Assembly: GCF_947258575.1 (NCBI RefSeq) | Contig: NZ_CAMYIV010000012.1 | Location: 310,001-374,000 of the forward strand | DNA length: 64,000 bases | Direction of reading: 5' to 3' | From: an uncultured Alcanivorax sp. | Lineage (GTDB): Bacteria > Pseudomonadota > Gammaproteobacteria > Pseudomonadales > Alcanivoracaceae | Part shown: positions 44,048 through 53,658 of the stretch, piece by piece | Layout of the letters: each line of letters opens with the position of its first letter | Numbering within the stretch: position 1 is the first letter of the stretch | Position numbers and translations under genes: made by a program | The notes under the pieces: generated by a model | Database searches by the model: none | The model's input: only the letters and a program-made list of their open reading frames with translations | What the model was told of the DNA's origin: nothing

Positions 44048-44677
44048 TTACCGCGTTCCGTAAACCACCATCGTCTTACCCTTAACAGACACCAGCCCCT
44101 GTTCTTCCAGGTTCTTCAGTACCCGGCCGACCATTTCCCGGGAGCAGCCGACGATGCGGCCGATTTCCTGGCGGGTTACCTTGATCTGCATACCGTCCGG
44201 GTGGGTCATGGCGTCGGGCTGCTTGCACAGGTCCAGCAGGGTGCCGGCCACGCGGCCAGTCACATCCAGGAAGGCCAGATCCCCTACCTTGCGAGTAGTG
44301 GCGCGCAGGCGACCGGCGATCTGGGCGGAGACGGCGAACAGGATGTCGGCGTCTTCCCGGGCCAGTTGCTTGAATTTGCCGTAGCTGACTTCGGCGACTT
44401 CGCACTCAGTCTTTGCCTTTACCCAGGCGGAGCGTGACGGGTCGTTCTCGAACAACCCCATTTCACCGAAGAAATCCCCTTCATTCAGGTACGCCATGAT
44501 CATTTCGCGACCATCGTCGTCTTCGATCATGACTGTCACGGAGCCCTTCAAAATATAGTAAAGCGCATCCGATTCATCACCCGCATAAATGATGGTGCTC
44601 TTCGCCGGGTACTTGCGGCGATGGCAGTGGGCCAGAAACTGGTCCAGATTTGGAATAATTTTGTTGCCGTCAGTCAT
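44048..44677 (-). CDS. vfr: cAMP-activated global regulator Vfr/Crp
   Basis: The 209-residue protein has a cyclic-nucleotide domain with the phosphate-binding cassette [18 protein letters not shown], and a C-terminal winged helix ([20 protein letters not shown], starting KVTRQEIG). It matches Vfr of Pseudomonas and E. coli CRP in length and motifs. Binding of cAMP and class I/II promoter activation are known for the family. It lies between the trp block and an OsmC gene as in P. aeruginosa. Confidence 0.95.
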   Translation of the reverse strand: MTDGNKIIPNLDQFLAHCHRRKYPAKSTIIYAGDESDALYYILKGSVTVMIEDDDGREMIMAYLNEGDFFGEMGLFENDPSRSAWVKAKTECEVAEVSYGKFKQLAREDADILFAVSAQIAGRLRATTRKVGDLAFLDVTGRVAGTLLDLCKQPDAMTHPDGMQIKVTRQEIGRIVGCSREMVGRVLKNLEEQGLVSVKGKTMVVYGTR

Positions 44678-44977
44678 GGGTGCTCAATATTAAGCCAGAA
44701 AAATGTCTTAGCTGGTAAGCGTAAGGATATTGCCTGTTTTTATCATTGATGCCAAGGGAACTGGCTCTCACTCTCAATTTTCACAGGCTAAACGGTGCCT
44801 TACGGCTGACCGGCACCGGCTCGGGAGAGCCCTGGAAGGCCTGCCCGGTGGCAAAATTATCTGCCATCCGGGGCTGTCAGGGGGGTGGCGGCGCCCCCGC
44901 GCTATGGTACTCTGCGCCCCCTTTCGGGGCTGGATAGAAGCAGCCTGGAGCGGTGACTGGAACCTGGGAGATCCCCC
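44678..44977. other. Divergent gap between vfr and the OsmC gene
   Basis: About 300 bases without a gene. TATGGTACT near 44903, followed by GCGCCCC, looks like a -10 box for the OsmC gene; no clear -35 was found. GC content is high on that side. Confidence 0.4.
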
Positions 44978-45403
44978 ATGAAAGCAGTGGTTAAATGGCA
45001 GGGCGAAGCCTGCTATGAAGCGCAGACAGAAAGCGGCCATACGGTGCTCATGGATGGTCCGCCGGATCACGGTGGTCAGAACCGGGGACCGCGTCCCATG
45101 GAGACCCTGTTGCTGGGTGTCGGCGGTTGCTCCTCCTTTGATGTGGTGCATATCCTCAAGAAGTCCCGCCAAGACGTGACGGACTGTCGCTGTGAGCTGA
45201 CCGCGGAGCGTGCCGATGAGGTGCCGGCGGTATTCAGCAAGATTCATCTGCACTTCATCGTCAGCGGTAATAACCTGAAAGAAACCCAGGTGAAGCGGGC
45301 GGTGGAGCTGTCGGCGGAGAAATATTGCTCGGCCAGCATTATGCTGACCCGAGGTGGTGTTGAGATCACCCATAGTTATACCATTGAGGGTCAGGAAGCT
45401 TGA
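44978..45403 (+). CDS. OsmC family protein
   Basis: The 141-residue protein is an OsmC/Ohr-fold member of the YhfA-like type: MDGPPDHGGQNRGPRPMETL, LLLGVGGCSSFDVVHILKKS and KYCSASIMLTRGG. Two cysteines (in GGCSS and KYCSAS) stand where the peroxidase pair of OsmC lies, so peroxide reduction is possible. It lies beside vfr and speD, an order recalled from Pseudomonas. Confidence 0.9.
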   Translation: MKAVVKWQGEACYEAQTESGHTVLMDGPPDHGGQNRGPRPMETLLLGVGGCSSFDVVHILKKSRQDVTDCRCELTAERADEVPAVFSKIHLHFIVSGNNLKETQVKRAVELSAEKYCSASIMLTRGGVEITHSYTIEGQEA

Positions 45404-45534
45404 TTCCTGCCCGGTCAACGGTCCGGCGCAAGCCGGAGGCAAGCTGAGGCCCTGAGGTCTCGCAAACAGGTAGCCGCAGAGTCTGCGGTGGTGTGTTGGT
45501 TTTATTGTGGCGATGACGCCTACGGGGTACAGCT

Positions 45535-46341
45535 GTGGTGAAAGATCCCAATCCCAAGATTACGGTTCATGGTTTCAACAACCTGACCAAATCCTTGAGC
45601 TTCAATATTTTCGATATCGCCTATGCGAAGACGGAACAGCATCGCAAGGAGTACATCGAGTATATTGACGAGCTGTATAATGCCGAGCGTCTCACCGAGA
45701 TTCTCACCAACGTGACCAAGATCATCGGCGCCAACGTGCTCAACGTGGCTCGCCAGGATTACGATCCCCAGGGCGCCAGCGTGACCATGCTGATTGCCGA
45801 GCATGAGAGTCCGCCGGATGGCACTGACTGGGATGAAGAAGCGCCTGGCCCGCTGCCGGACTCCGTGGTGGCGCATCTGGACAAGAGCCATGTAACGGTG
45901 CACACCTACCCGGAATCCCACCCGGATAACGGTATCTCCACCTTCCGGGTGGACGTGGATGTGTCCACCTGTGGGGTGATTTCACCGCTGCGGGCGCTGA
46001 ATTACCTGATCCACAGCTTCGATTCCGATATCGTCACTGTCGACTACCGGGTGCGGGGCATGACCCGGGATCTGGATGGCACCAAGCACTACATTGATCA
46101 CGACATCAATTCGATCCAGAACTTCCTCACCGAAGACACCCAGAACGCCTATCAGATGATCGACGTGAATGTGTTCCAGGAGAACATCTTCCACACCAAG
46201 ATGCTGCTCAAGGACTTCGACATCGACAACTATCTGTTCGGCGCTGGCAGCGACGAATTCGAGAAGGAAGAACTGGAGCAGATCGAGGAGCGCCTGCGCA
46301 CCGAGATGCTGGAGATCTTCTACAGCCGGAATATGGGCTGA
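45535..46341 (+). CDS. speD: S-adenosylmethionine decarboxylase proenzyme
   Basis: SpeD makes the aminopropyl donor for spermidine. The 268-residue protein is the long, E. coli-type form; self-cleavage before Ser 118 ([13 protein letters not shown]) makes the pyruvoyl cofactor, and [20 protein letters not shown] carries the catalytic Cys. Start codons are two GTGs in a row (45535, 45538), preceded by CGGGGTACAGCT. A weak start may limit expression. Confidence 0.95.
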   Translation: MVKDPNPKITVHGFNNLTKSLSFNIFDIAYAKTEQHRKEYIEYIDELYNAERLTEILTNVTKIIGANVLNVARQDYDPQGASVTMLIAEHESPPDGTDWDEEAPGPLPDSVVAHLDKSHVTVHTYPESHPDNGISTFRVDVDVSTCGVISPLRALNYLIHSFDSDIVTVDYRVRGMTRDLDGTKHYIDHDINSIQNFLTEDTQNAYQMIDVNVFQENIFHTKMLLKDFDIDNYLFGAGSDEFEKEELEQIEERLRTEMLEIFYSRNMG

Positions 46342-46346
46342 AGGGC

Positions 46347-46508
46347 AGTTGACAGTTGATAGTGGACAGTTGAAAGCTGCGCGTTAGAGCTTATCGCTAT
46401 CCGGAAACGTAAGAGGCCGCGCCCAACACTTGGGCGCGGCCTCTTTGCTTTAATCAACTACCAACTTTTTCCGTGACGCTGTCAACTGTCCACTATCAAC
46501 TGTCAACT
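46347..46508. repeat. Heptad inverted-repeat element K
   Basis: Left arm 46347-46383 (units AGTTGAC, AGTTGAT, AGTGGAC, ending CTGCGCG) and right arm about 46477-46508 (units GTCAACT, GTCCACT, ATCAACT). The right arm runs into the coq7 stop codon (46508-46510). Same plan as element J but T-A changed to G-C at matching places in both arms. Confidence 0.9.
46411..46446. terminator. Bidirectional terminator in element K
   Basis: AGAGGCCGCGCCCA and TGGGCGCGGCCTCT form a perfect stem with a short loop and TTT after it; almost identical to the hairpin at 43939-43975. It serves convergent speD and coq7. Confidence 0.85.
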
Positions 46509-47167
46509 CAGATCCTGTAGGTCGTAAACGTCATCACCTTGCTCATCAGTGTCATGGCGTGGCGCACTGGCGGGGGCAGGTCTGCGCCGCCGGCGTCTTT
46601 GGCGGTGACGGCGTGTTTGAGTTCGTCACTTTTCATCTGTTCCAGAATGGCGCGGGTACGCAGGTCGCTTTCCGGGACCTGGAACAGGTGGGCTTCCAGA
46701 TGTTTGACCACCTGATTCTCCGTTTCCGATACAAAGCCCAGGCTCCAGCGGTCGCCGACCAGGCCGGCCGTGGCGCCGACCGCATAGCTCATGGCATAGA
46801 ACAGCGGGTTAAGCTTGCTGGGTACACCGCCGAGCTCCTGAATGCGCTCCTCGCACCAGGCCAGGTGATCCTCTTCCTCACGGGCGGCTTCCTCCATGGC
46901 ATGGCGCACATGGGGCAGGCTGGCGGTGCTGGCCTGGCCCTGATACAGCGCCTGGGCGCACACTTCACCGGTATGATTGATACGCATCAACCCCAGCACA
47001 TGGCGGCGCTTATCGGTGGGCAGATTCCCGGCTTCCGGGCTATCCGGCGCCGCAGACGCATGGGCAGGTGCTCGCTCCGCCTGGATGGTGCCCGGCGTCA
47101 GTGTACGCAGGGCGTTATCGGCCCGGGCCAGCAGTTTGTCCAGCGGTGACAGTCGACGTTCGCTCAT
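46508..47167 (-). CDS. coq7: 2-nonaprenyl-3-methyl-6-methoxy-1,4-benzoquinol hydroxylase
   Basis: Coq7 is the di-iron hydroxylase for the penultimate step of ubiquinone synthesis. The start at 47167 gives 219 residues with the two repeated ligand motifs [16 protein letters not shown] and [13 protein letters not shown], and a C-terminal [15 protein letters not shown]. An earlier in-frame start at 47200 is less likely. Its stop codon touches a heptad array. Confidence 0.95.
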   Translation of the reverse strand: MSERRLSPLDKLLARADNALRTLTPGTIQAERAPAHASAAPDSPEAGNLPTDKRRHVLGLMRINHTGEVCAQALYQGQASTASLPHVRHAMEEAAREEEDHLAWCEERIQELGGVPSKLNPLFYAMSYAVGATAGLVGDRWSLGFVSETENQVVKHLEAHLFQVPESDLRTRAILEQMKSDELKHAVTAKDAGGADLPPPVRHAMTLMSKVMTFTTYRI

Positions 47168-47319
47168 GGGGATCTTCCAAAACGGTTTGCTACGGCGCAC
47201 ATGGGGTGCAGGAAAACAGAGTGCTCCCGGTGAGCAGGCAGTCTTCCGCGGCGCTACAAAACAGTGTCAGGCTTCATGCTAGCATAGCGCTGACAGTGAC
47301 CTGTGAAGAATGATAACAA

Positions 47320-48795
47320 ATGAGTGACTTGAACGACCTGAAAATGCTGCTGGAATCCCGCTATCCCATCGTGGTCATCGAGACCTGGGAGGAATTGCGG
47401 GCGCTGGATCTGATTCGCCGGTTGGGGATGCGTGAGGGCCGGCCGGTGTTCGCCTGGAACGGGGTGGATGGCCTGCGCCGGCTGGAATTCGAGGACGCCC
47501 CCAGCCAGAAGCACACGGTGGAGCCTGACGCGGTGCTCGGGCAGATTCGTGGCACCAATGAACCGGGCATCTACGCCCTGTGTGATCTGCATCCTTATCT
47601 GGAGGGTGAGCCCAAACAGGTGCGCCTGCTCAAGGAAATCGCCCTCCATCATGAGCGCCTGCACCACACCCTGGTGTTGATCAGCCACCAGTTTTCCATT
47701 CCCCCGGAAATCCGCCGTTACTGCACCCGCTTTTCCCTGTCCATGCCGGACGAGAAGCAGCTGGAGCATATCGTTCAGGACGAGGCTCGTCGTTTCAAAC
47801 AGGAGAAAGGGGAACGGGTGCGCGCGGATCGGAACTCACTCGATCGACTGGTGCGCAACCTGCGCGGCCTGAGCGTGGAAGATGCCCGCAAGCTGGCTCG
47901 GGGTGCCATTATCCACGACGGCGCTATTACCGAGGCGGACCTGCCGGAGATCAACAAGGCCAAGTTTGCCCTGATGGAAATGGACGGCGTGCTCAGCTAT
48001 GAGTACGACACGGAAAGCTTTGCCGACGTGGGCGGTCTGCAGGGGCTGAAAGACTGGTTGGGCAAACGCGAGAAAGCCTTTCACGGGCAAAGCGATATCG
48101 ACAGCCCCCGCGGCATCATGATGGTAGGGGTGCAGGGTGGCGGCAAGAGCCTGGCCGCCAAGGCGGTGGCCGGGTTGTGGGGGCTGCCGCTGCTGCGCAT
48201 GGACATGGGCGCCATCTATAACAAGTTCTTCGGTGAATCCGAACGCAACGTGCGCGAGGCGCTGGAGTTGGCCGAGACCATGTCTCCCTGTGTGCTGTGG
48301 ATCGATGAAATCGAAAAGGGCATCGCCGTGGGCGACAACGATGGCGGCACCTCCCGGCGCGTACTCGGAACCCTGCTTACCTGGATGGCGGAGAACCAGA
48401 GCCAGGTGTTCCTGGTGGCCACGGCCAACGACATCGAGCGCCTGCCACCGGAGCTGATCCGCAAGGGACGCCTGGACGAAATCTTCTTTGTGGATCTGCC
48501 ATCGCCGGCGGTGCGCGAGGTGATTTTCCGTATCCACCTGGAAAAACGCGGCCAGGCAAGCGAGCGGTTCGATCTGCCCACCCTGTCGGCGCACAGCGAC
48601 GGGTTTACCGGGGCGGAAATCGAACAGGCCGTGGTGGCCGGACTCTACAGCGCCGGCGCCGCCGATGGCGTGCTGGACCAGGCGCTGCTGGAAGCGGAGT
48701 TGGCGGCCACCGTGCCGCTGTCGGTGACCATGGCGGAATCCCTGGCGCGGCTGCGCCAGTGGTGCCAGGGCAGGGCGGTTCATGCCGGTACTTGA
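47320..48795 (+). CDS. AAA+ ATPase, Ycf46-like
   Basis: The 491-residue protein has an N-terminal domain (about residues 1-220) of the Ycf46 type, then one AAA+ module: Walker A GVQGGGKSLAAK near residue 271, Walker B VLWIDEIEKG, sensor ATANDIERLP and the arginine finger area IRKGRLDE. Ycf46 proteins are poorly known; a link to carbon uptake was reported in cyanobacteria. It overlaps the AraC gene by 14 bases, suggesting joint expression. Confidence 0.85.
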   Translation: MSDLNDLKMLLESRYPIVVIETWEELRALDLIRRLGMREGRPVFAWNGVDGLRRLEFEDAPSQKHTVEPDAVLGQIRGTNEPGIYALCDLHPYLEGEPKQVRLLKEIALHHERLHHTLVLISHQFSIPPEIRRYCTRFSLSMPDEKQLEHIVQDEARRFKQEKGERVRADRNSLDRLVRNLRGLSVEDARKLARGAIIHDGAITEADLPEINKAKFALMEMDGVLSYEYDTESFADVGGLQGLKDWLGKREKAFHGQSDIDSPRGIMMVGVQGGGKSLAAKAVAGLWGLPLLRMDMGAIYNKFFGESERNVREALELAETMSPCVLWIDEIEKGIAVGDNDGGTSRRVLGTLLTWMAENQSQVFLVATANDIERLPPELIRKGRLDEIFFVDLPSPAVREVIFRIHLEKRGQASERFDLPTLSAHSDGFTGAEIEQAVVAGLYSAGAADGVLDQALLEAELAATVPLSVTMAESLARLRQWCQGRAVHAGT

Positions 48796-49813
48796 TCCCG
48801 GCCTGGCAGGCTCTGATCGCAGCCTCACGGCTGCCTATGTAGATGCGGTGCTGCCGCCGTTACTGGCGCATTACGGTCTGTCCCGGGAGGCGGTGCTGCA
48901 GCAAGCCGGGCTCAGTGAGACACCGTTTGCCGAACCGGGCCAGTTGCTGCCGTTGGTGGATGTATTAAGGCTGTTTCTGGTGATTCTGCAAGCCAGCGGC
49001 GATTCCGGCCTGGGTTTCGAAATCGGCAAGCGGGTTAAGCCCCGCTCTTATCAAGTGCTGGGTTATGTGATTCTGGCCAGCCGCGATCTGGGCCAGGCCA
49101 TGGATCGCCTGATCCGCTTTGAAAGCCTGTCCGGCAAGCTGGGCGAGACGCAACTTTCGCACCAGGGTGACACGGTACGTCTGAGCTGGCAGTGTCCGCT
49201 GGCCGGCGAGCCGGGCCGTTATCTCACCGAGGCGGCGGTGACCGGATGGGTGGCGTTCATGCGCCCGCTGATGGCCCGGCAGCTGAGCCCTGCCAGGGTG
49301 TGTTTCCGCCACCCGGCGCCGGATGACGAACAACGCTATCAGGCGTTTTTTGATGCGCCGGTGCAGTTCGCGGCGGATTTCGACGGGGTGGAGTTGCCGG
49401 CTGAGTATCTGTCGTTGCCGCTGGAATCGGCAGATCCGGGGCTCTCGGTAATGATGGAGCGCGAGGCCCGTGACCTGCTGGCCGACTTTGACGCCAATAC
49501 CAATCTGGTCAGCGCCGTGCGCGCTCGCATCTATCAGCAGCTGGCAGATGGCGAGCCATCTCTGGAATCCGTGGCGGATAGCCTGGGCATGCCTGCCCGC
49601 ACGCTCAGTGCACGGCTGGCGCGCCGTTCATTGCGATTTGCGGAAATTCTTGATGGCCTGCGTCAGAGTCTGGCGGAGCTGTATCTGCAGGATCCGGCCC
49701 TGTCTTTGACAGAGATAGCCCTGCTGCTGGGCTTCGCCGAATCCAGTTCTTTCAGTCGGGCATTTCGTCGTTGGCGAGGAACAAGTCCGAATCAGTGGCG
49801 TCGGGGCGGGTAA
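48782..49813 (+). CDS. AraC family transcriptional regulator
   Basis: The 343-residue protein has an N-terminal AraC-type ligand domain (about residues 20-200) and a C-terminal double helix-turn-helix (VADSLGMPARTLSARLAR, then TEIALLLGFAESSSFSRAF). This OruR/Ttg-like layout is common in Pseudomonas relatives. It begins inside the end of the ATPase gene and its last 62 bases overlap the convergent hybrid kinase gene, an unusually long tail overlap. Target unknown. Confidence 0.88.
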   Translation: MPVLDPGLAGSDRSLTAAYVDAVLPPLLAHYGLSREAVLQQAGLSETPFAEPGQLLPLVDVLRLFLVILQASGDSGLGFEIGKRVKPRSYQVLGYVILASRDLGQAMDRLIRFESLSGKLGETQLSHQGDTVRLSWQCPLAGEPGRYLTEAAVTGWVAFMRPLMARQLSPARVCFRHPAPDDEQRYQAFFDAPVQFAADFDGVELPAEYLSLPLESADPGLSVMMEREARDLLADFDANTNLVSAVRARIYQQLADGEPSLESVADSLGMPARTLSARLARRSLRFAEILDGLRQSLAELYLQDPALSLTEIALLLGFAESSSFSRAFRRWRGTSPNQWRRGG

Positions 49814-52547
49814 AGCGCACCAGGGTATCGCGTAGCACATTCAACTCCACCGGCTTGGGCAGGTGGGCATTCATGCCCGCTGCCAGGCTGCGTTCCTTGT
49901 GCTCGCGCAGGATATGGGCGGTGAGGGCGACAATGGGCACCGCCGGCAGACCCTGTTTCTGCTCGTACTGACGAATCCGTCGAGTGGCTTCGAAGCCATC
50001 CATCTCCGGCATTTCGCAATCCATCAGGATCAGGTCATAGCGGTGCTTCTCGGCCAGGGTCAGGGCTTCCTGGCCGTTGGAGGCGATGTCGGCCTTGAGG
50101 CCCAGTTTGGCGAGCATGCCACGAATCACTTTCTGGCTCAGATAATGATCCTCTGCCACCAGGATGTTCAGTTGCGGGTCGGGCTTGTGCTCGGTCTTGC
50201 TGGGCATGGGGCGGTGGCCCAGCCCCAGCTCTTCGGCCAGTACCTGGCGAAGGCGGGGAGACGAAACGGGTTTCGACAGCACCCGGTGGATGCCCACATT
50301 GCGTGCCTGGGTGGCAGTGGGAGCAAGGCTGATACCGGTGAGCATCACCAGCACGGTGGGGTGCATGATCACCGGGTCCTCGTGGATCCGGGCGGCCAGT
50401 TGCATGCCGTCCATGCCGGGCATGTTGTGGTCCAGCACCACCACGTCGTAGGGCTCGTTGATGTTGGCCTGGGTTCGCAGGGAGGCCAGCGCCTCACGGG
50501 GGTCGTGGCAGGCGGTGACGCGCATCCCCCAGGACAGGGCGTGATGGCGCAGTACCCGGGTCACGGTGCTGGAATCATCAACCACCAGCAGACTGCGTCC
50601 TTCCAGCGCCGAGGTGTCCACCATTAGCGGCGGTGGCGCATCGGTGATTTCCGGTGGCAGGGGAACCACAAACCAGTAATGGGCGCCGCGCTGATCCTGC
50701 AGGGTGCCCATGCGGCCGTGCAGGGCTTCCACCAGCTGTTCGGCGATGGCCAGGCTCAGATGGCTGCTTTCCGGCTGTTTGGTGGTGCTGCGAAGGCGCT
50801 TGAGGATGTCGTCGCTGATGGCGCTGCCGGAGAACCCGAAGCGAACCCGGTCCGCCTGGCCGGTTGGCTCCATGGACACATCTACCACCAGTTCCCCGTG
50901 GCTGCCATGGCGTACCAGGGCGCCCATCAGGTTGGTGAGGATCTGGCGCAGTCGTCCGGCGTCGCCGATTACCCTTGTGGGTACATTGGTATGTACGTGG
51001 GTGATCAGTTCGATCTGTTTTTCTTCGGCCTTTTCCTTGAACAGGTCGATGGCTTCCATGATCAGGTCATGGATGTCCAGGGCGCTGTGATTGATGTCGG
51101 CGCCCTGGGTGGATAGCTGCGAGTGCTCCAGTACGTCATTGATGATGCGCAGCAGGCTGTCGCCGGCATTCTGGATGGCGCAGACGCATTCACGTTGGTT
51201 GGGGGTAAGCGGGGTGTCGCCAAGAATTTCCGCCATCCCCAGGATGCCGCTCAGCGGGGTGCGAATATCATGGCCGATCCGTGAAAGGGTTTCCCGGCGG
51301 GTGCTGTCTACGGTTTCGGCAACCGCCTCGGAGCGTTTCTTCTCGATCTGCATACGGGCCTGTTGGGCATGTTGCAGCCGCAGGCCGATGCCCAGAGTCA
51401 TTGCTTCCAGCACGGTAGCGCCAAGTAGCCATTGGGGGAGTTCCGCGCCGGTTTGCACGATTCCCAGGCAGGCCAGGCATACCAGCAACGCCGGAAAACT
51501 GATCAACAGGGACGTGAGGAAAAACAGTCCGCCGCCAGTGATTTCACGGTGCCAGGCGGTGTAGCCCATGGTGAGCAGAAACAGGGTGGCCATGGTGACC
51601 AGAGCGAAACTGATGTAGCCGGCGGCGGCCAGCGGCAGAATGATGGTGAAAGGCAGATTGGCCAGGGCCAGCATCTGCAGCAGACGGGTGCAGTAATGCA
51701 GCCAGCCGGTCTGGTCAGACAGGTTGAAAAAGCTGCGTGACAGGCCGGTGGCCGACCACATGGCCAGCATCATGCCGGCAAACAGCAGTCGTGGATGCAG
51801 CAGGTTATTTTGACTCAGAGCCCAGGGCAGCAAGTCCGCCAGGGTCAGCCCGATCAACAGGATGCTGAGGATAAAGCCGCAGTGGTAGTAGTAGGTGGCT
51901 CCTCCGCGCAGAGCGCCGACAATCAGGTTATACATTGCCAGTATCAACAGGGCGCCGGCCAGCAACATGTAGATGGCATGTTGTTGCTGCTGATGCTGGA
52001 GCAAGCCGTTAACGGTGGTCAGGGTGAGTCCGTAAGTGAGATAGGCCCGAGGCGGCAATTGCAGATAGGCGAGCTGGGTTTCACCGGTAGGCAGCTGCAC
52101 CCGGAAGCTGCTGCCACGGCCTGGGATACGTTCTTGTGGACTGAGTTGCCGGTAGCCGCCGTTCCCGTCAGGTAGATAGAGCTGTGCCGCCGGGTTGCCG
52201 CGCAGATGCAGGGCAAAATCATGCTGGTTACCCAGCTCGTTTTTGATGGCAACGCGCACCCACCAGTGCCCGTTGCGGATGCCCAGGCGCTCGATGTAGC
52301 GGGTGGCCGGCTGGAAGTGATCCATGGCCGGTAGCTGGCTGGCGGTATGGATGTCGAGCTCGCCGGAGGGGTCACGCAGGTATTCGGAGTAGATGGTAAT
52401 CCGCGCCTGGTCAGGCAGGCTGTGAATCACAAAGGGCGGAGGTGGTTCCGGATTGGCCCGGCAGAGGCTGCCCGCCAGACTCAGCAGGAGTATCAGGGCG
52501 CCTCTGAACAGAAAAGAGTCAGGCCACTTCCGTTGGTTTTTTTGCAT
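49752..52547 (-). CDS. retS: RetS-like hybrid sensor kinase
   Basis: The 931-residue protein has a signal-like N-terminus, a periplasmic 7TMR-DISMED2 domain (about 40-185), seven membrane helices (about 190-385), a HisKA domain with His 426 (RIGHDIRTPLSG), an ATPase-like domain (about 520-630) and two receivers (Asp 706 in VVLDHNMPG, and a second with LILMDCEMPEMDG). Architecture and place near purD match RetS of P. aeruginosa, which restrains GacS by direct binding. The ATPase domain lacks a normal second N-box Asn (LTNLMGALVRHG) and DxGxG (FSGSAIS), so it probably does not bind ATP. Confidence 0.82.
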   Translation of the reverse strand: MQKNQRKWPDSFLFRGALILLLSLAGSLCRANPEPPPPFVIHSLPDQARITIYSEYLRDPSGELDIHTASQLPAMDHFQPATRYIERLGIRNGHWWVRVAIKNELGNQHDFALHLRGNPAAQLYLPDGNGGYRQLSPQERIPGRGSSFRVQLPTGETQLAYLQLPPRAYLTYGLTLTTVNGLLQHQQQQHAIYMLLAGALLILAMYNLIVGALRGGATYYYHCGFILSILLIGLTLADLLPWALSQNNLLHPRLLFAGMMLAMWSATGLSRSFFNLSDQTGWLHYCTRLLQMLALANLPFTIILPLAAAGYISFALVTMATLFLLTMGYTAWHREITGGGLFFLTSLLISFPALLVCLACLGIVQTGAELPQWLLGATVLEAMTLGIGLRLQHAQQARMQIEKKRSEAVAETVDSTRRETLSRIGHDIRTPLSGILGMAEILGDTPLTPNQRECVCAIQNAGDSLLRIINDVLEHSQLSTQGADINHSALDIHDLIMEAIDLFKEKAEEKQIELITHVHTNVPTRVIGDAGRLRQILTNLMGALVRHGSHGELVVDVSMEPTGQADRVRFGFSGSAISDDILKRLRSTTKQPESSHLSLAIAEQLVEALHGRMGTLQDQRGAHYWFVVPLPPEITDAPPPLMVDTSALEGRSLLVVDDSSTVTRVLRHHALSWGMRVTACHDPREALASLRTQANINEPYDVVVLDHNMPGMDGMQLAARIHEDPVIMHPTVLVMLTGISLAPTATQARNVGIHRVLSKPVSSPRLRQVLAEELGLGHRPMPSKTEHKPDPQLNILVAEDHYLSQKVIRGMLAKLGLKADIASNGQEALTLAEKHRYDLILMDCEMPEMDGFEATRRIRQYEQKQGLPAVPIVALTAHILREHKERSLAAGMNAHLPKPVELNVLRDTLVRFTRPDATDSDLFLANDEMPD

Positions 52548-53574
52548 CCGTCGCTTTTCCCCGGTCCAGCACATAGGCATTCAGGCCTGCTTCCGAGAGG
52601 ATATAGGCTCCCAGCTCGCTGCGTCGACCATCTCCGCACACCACATAGAAAAAATCCTTTTCCAGGTTGTGCACTTCGCGGCGTAGTTCGTTGAGGGGAA
52701 GGTTGCGGGCACCCGGGGTACGGTCGTGACGGAACTCCATGGGCAGGCGCACATCCACCAGGATGCAGGCGGTCTCCGCCTCCAGCACCATGGTATCCAG
52801 CTCGTCTTCGCTGAGATGGCGGATCACCGAGTCCTGCAGGATGGACTGGAAGTCCTGTTTGCCCAGGCACATTAATGTGCCGTCGCTGGTCATGGTGATG
52901 GTGGCATTGCGGGGGCTGTCGCTGATCAGGGCGTCTTCGCCGAAGAAGCGCCCGGCGGACAGGGCCGCCAGGGTTTCCTGCTTGGCCCCCTTGGAGCGGG
53001 TGACCATGGCCTTGCCCTGCTTGATCACGAAGAAGGTGTCGCCATCATCCCCTTCGTTAACCACGGTTTCGCCCAGCTGCACCTCCCGTTCCTCGAATTT
53101 CACGAACAGGCTGTGAATCATGGCCGGCGGTATGGCAGAAAACAGTTCCGAGGACAGCAGCGCATCCATCCAGTCGCGTTCGCTTTCGTCATCGTCTTCA
53201 TCAAGCATGGATTCGGCGGCCTGGGTCCAGGTCATCAGTAGATCCAGCTTGTTGCGGTCGATGGCGTAAAGGGTAGTGGCTTCCGCGCTGATGGCGTTGA
53301 TGGTGTGTTCCGGGTAGTTGTCCAGCGCCAGGTAGTTCTCGTCGTCATCGGCGGCGAAGTGGCGTACCTGGAAACTGGCGTCGGTGAGATCAACCGAGCC
53401 TTCCACCAGAAAATAGGCCTTGTCGCTGGTCTGGCCGCGTTTGAACAGCAGCCGTCCGGGGCCTATCTTGATGACTTCGATCTGGCCCTGAATTTCCTTC
53501 AGGTGCGATTCGCCCAGGCAGTCAAAGGGAATGAAATTCTCGAGACGAGACATGTCGGCTACGACATCGCTCAT
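52519..53574 (-). CDS. Double cyclic-nucleotide-binding and rhodanese protein
   Basis: The 351-residue protein has two cNMP-binding folds and a C-terminal rhodanese domain (about 268-345). The second fold (about 145-250) has a good phosphate cassette (RFFGEDALISDSPRNATI); the first (about 15-115) lacks one. The rhodanese loop VVCGDGRRS keeps the active Cys, near residue 313. The start at 53574 (MSDVVADMSRLENFIPF) is preferred to 53634. It overlaps the RetS-like gene by 29 bases, so the two may act together; cAMP or c-di-nucleotide binding is inferred. Confidence 0.85.
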   Translation of the reverse strand: MSDVVADMSRLENFIPFDCLGESHLKEIQGQIEVIKIGPGRLLFKRGQTSDKAYFLVEGSVDLTDASFQVRHFAADDDENYLALDNYPEHTINAISAEATTLYAIDRNKLDLLMTWTQAAESMLDEDDDESERDWMDALLSSELFSAIPPAMIHSLFVKFEEREVQLGETVVNEGDDGDTFFVIKQGKAMVTRSKGAKQETLAALSAGRFFGEDALISDSPRNATITMTSDGTLMCLGKQDFQSILQDSVIRHLSEDELDTMVLEAETACILVDVRLPMEFRHDRTPGARNLPLNELRREVHNLEKDFFYVVCGDGRRSELGAYILSEAGLNAYVLDRGKATDAKKPTEVA

Positions 53575-53658
53575 TGCTAACCCCCAGCGGTCGATAAACG
53601 TGCAGCGTTGGTGGGTGAGCCCTGCCGGGCTCACCCTTACTTCTTAGTTGCTACTACT

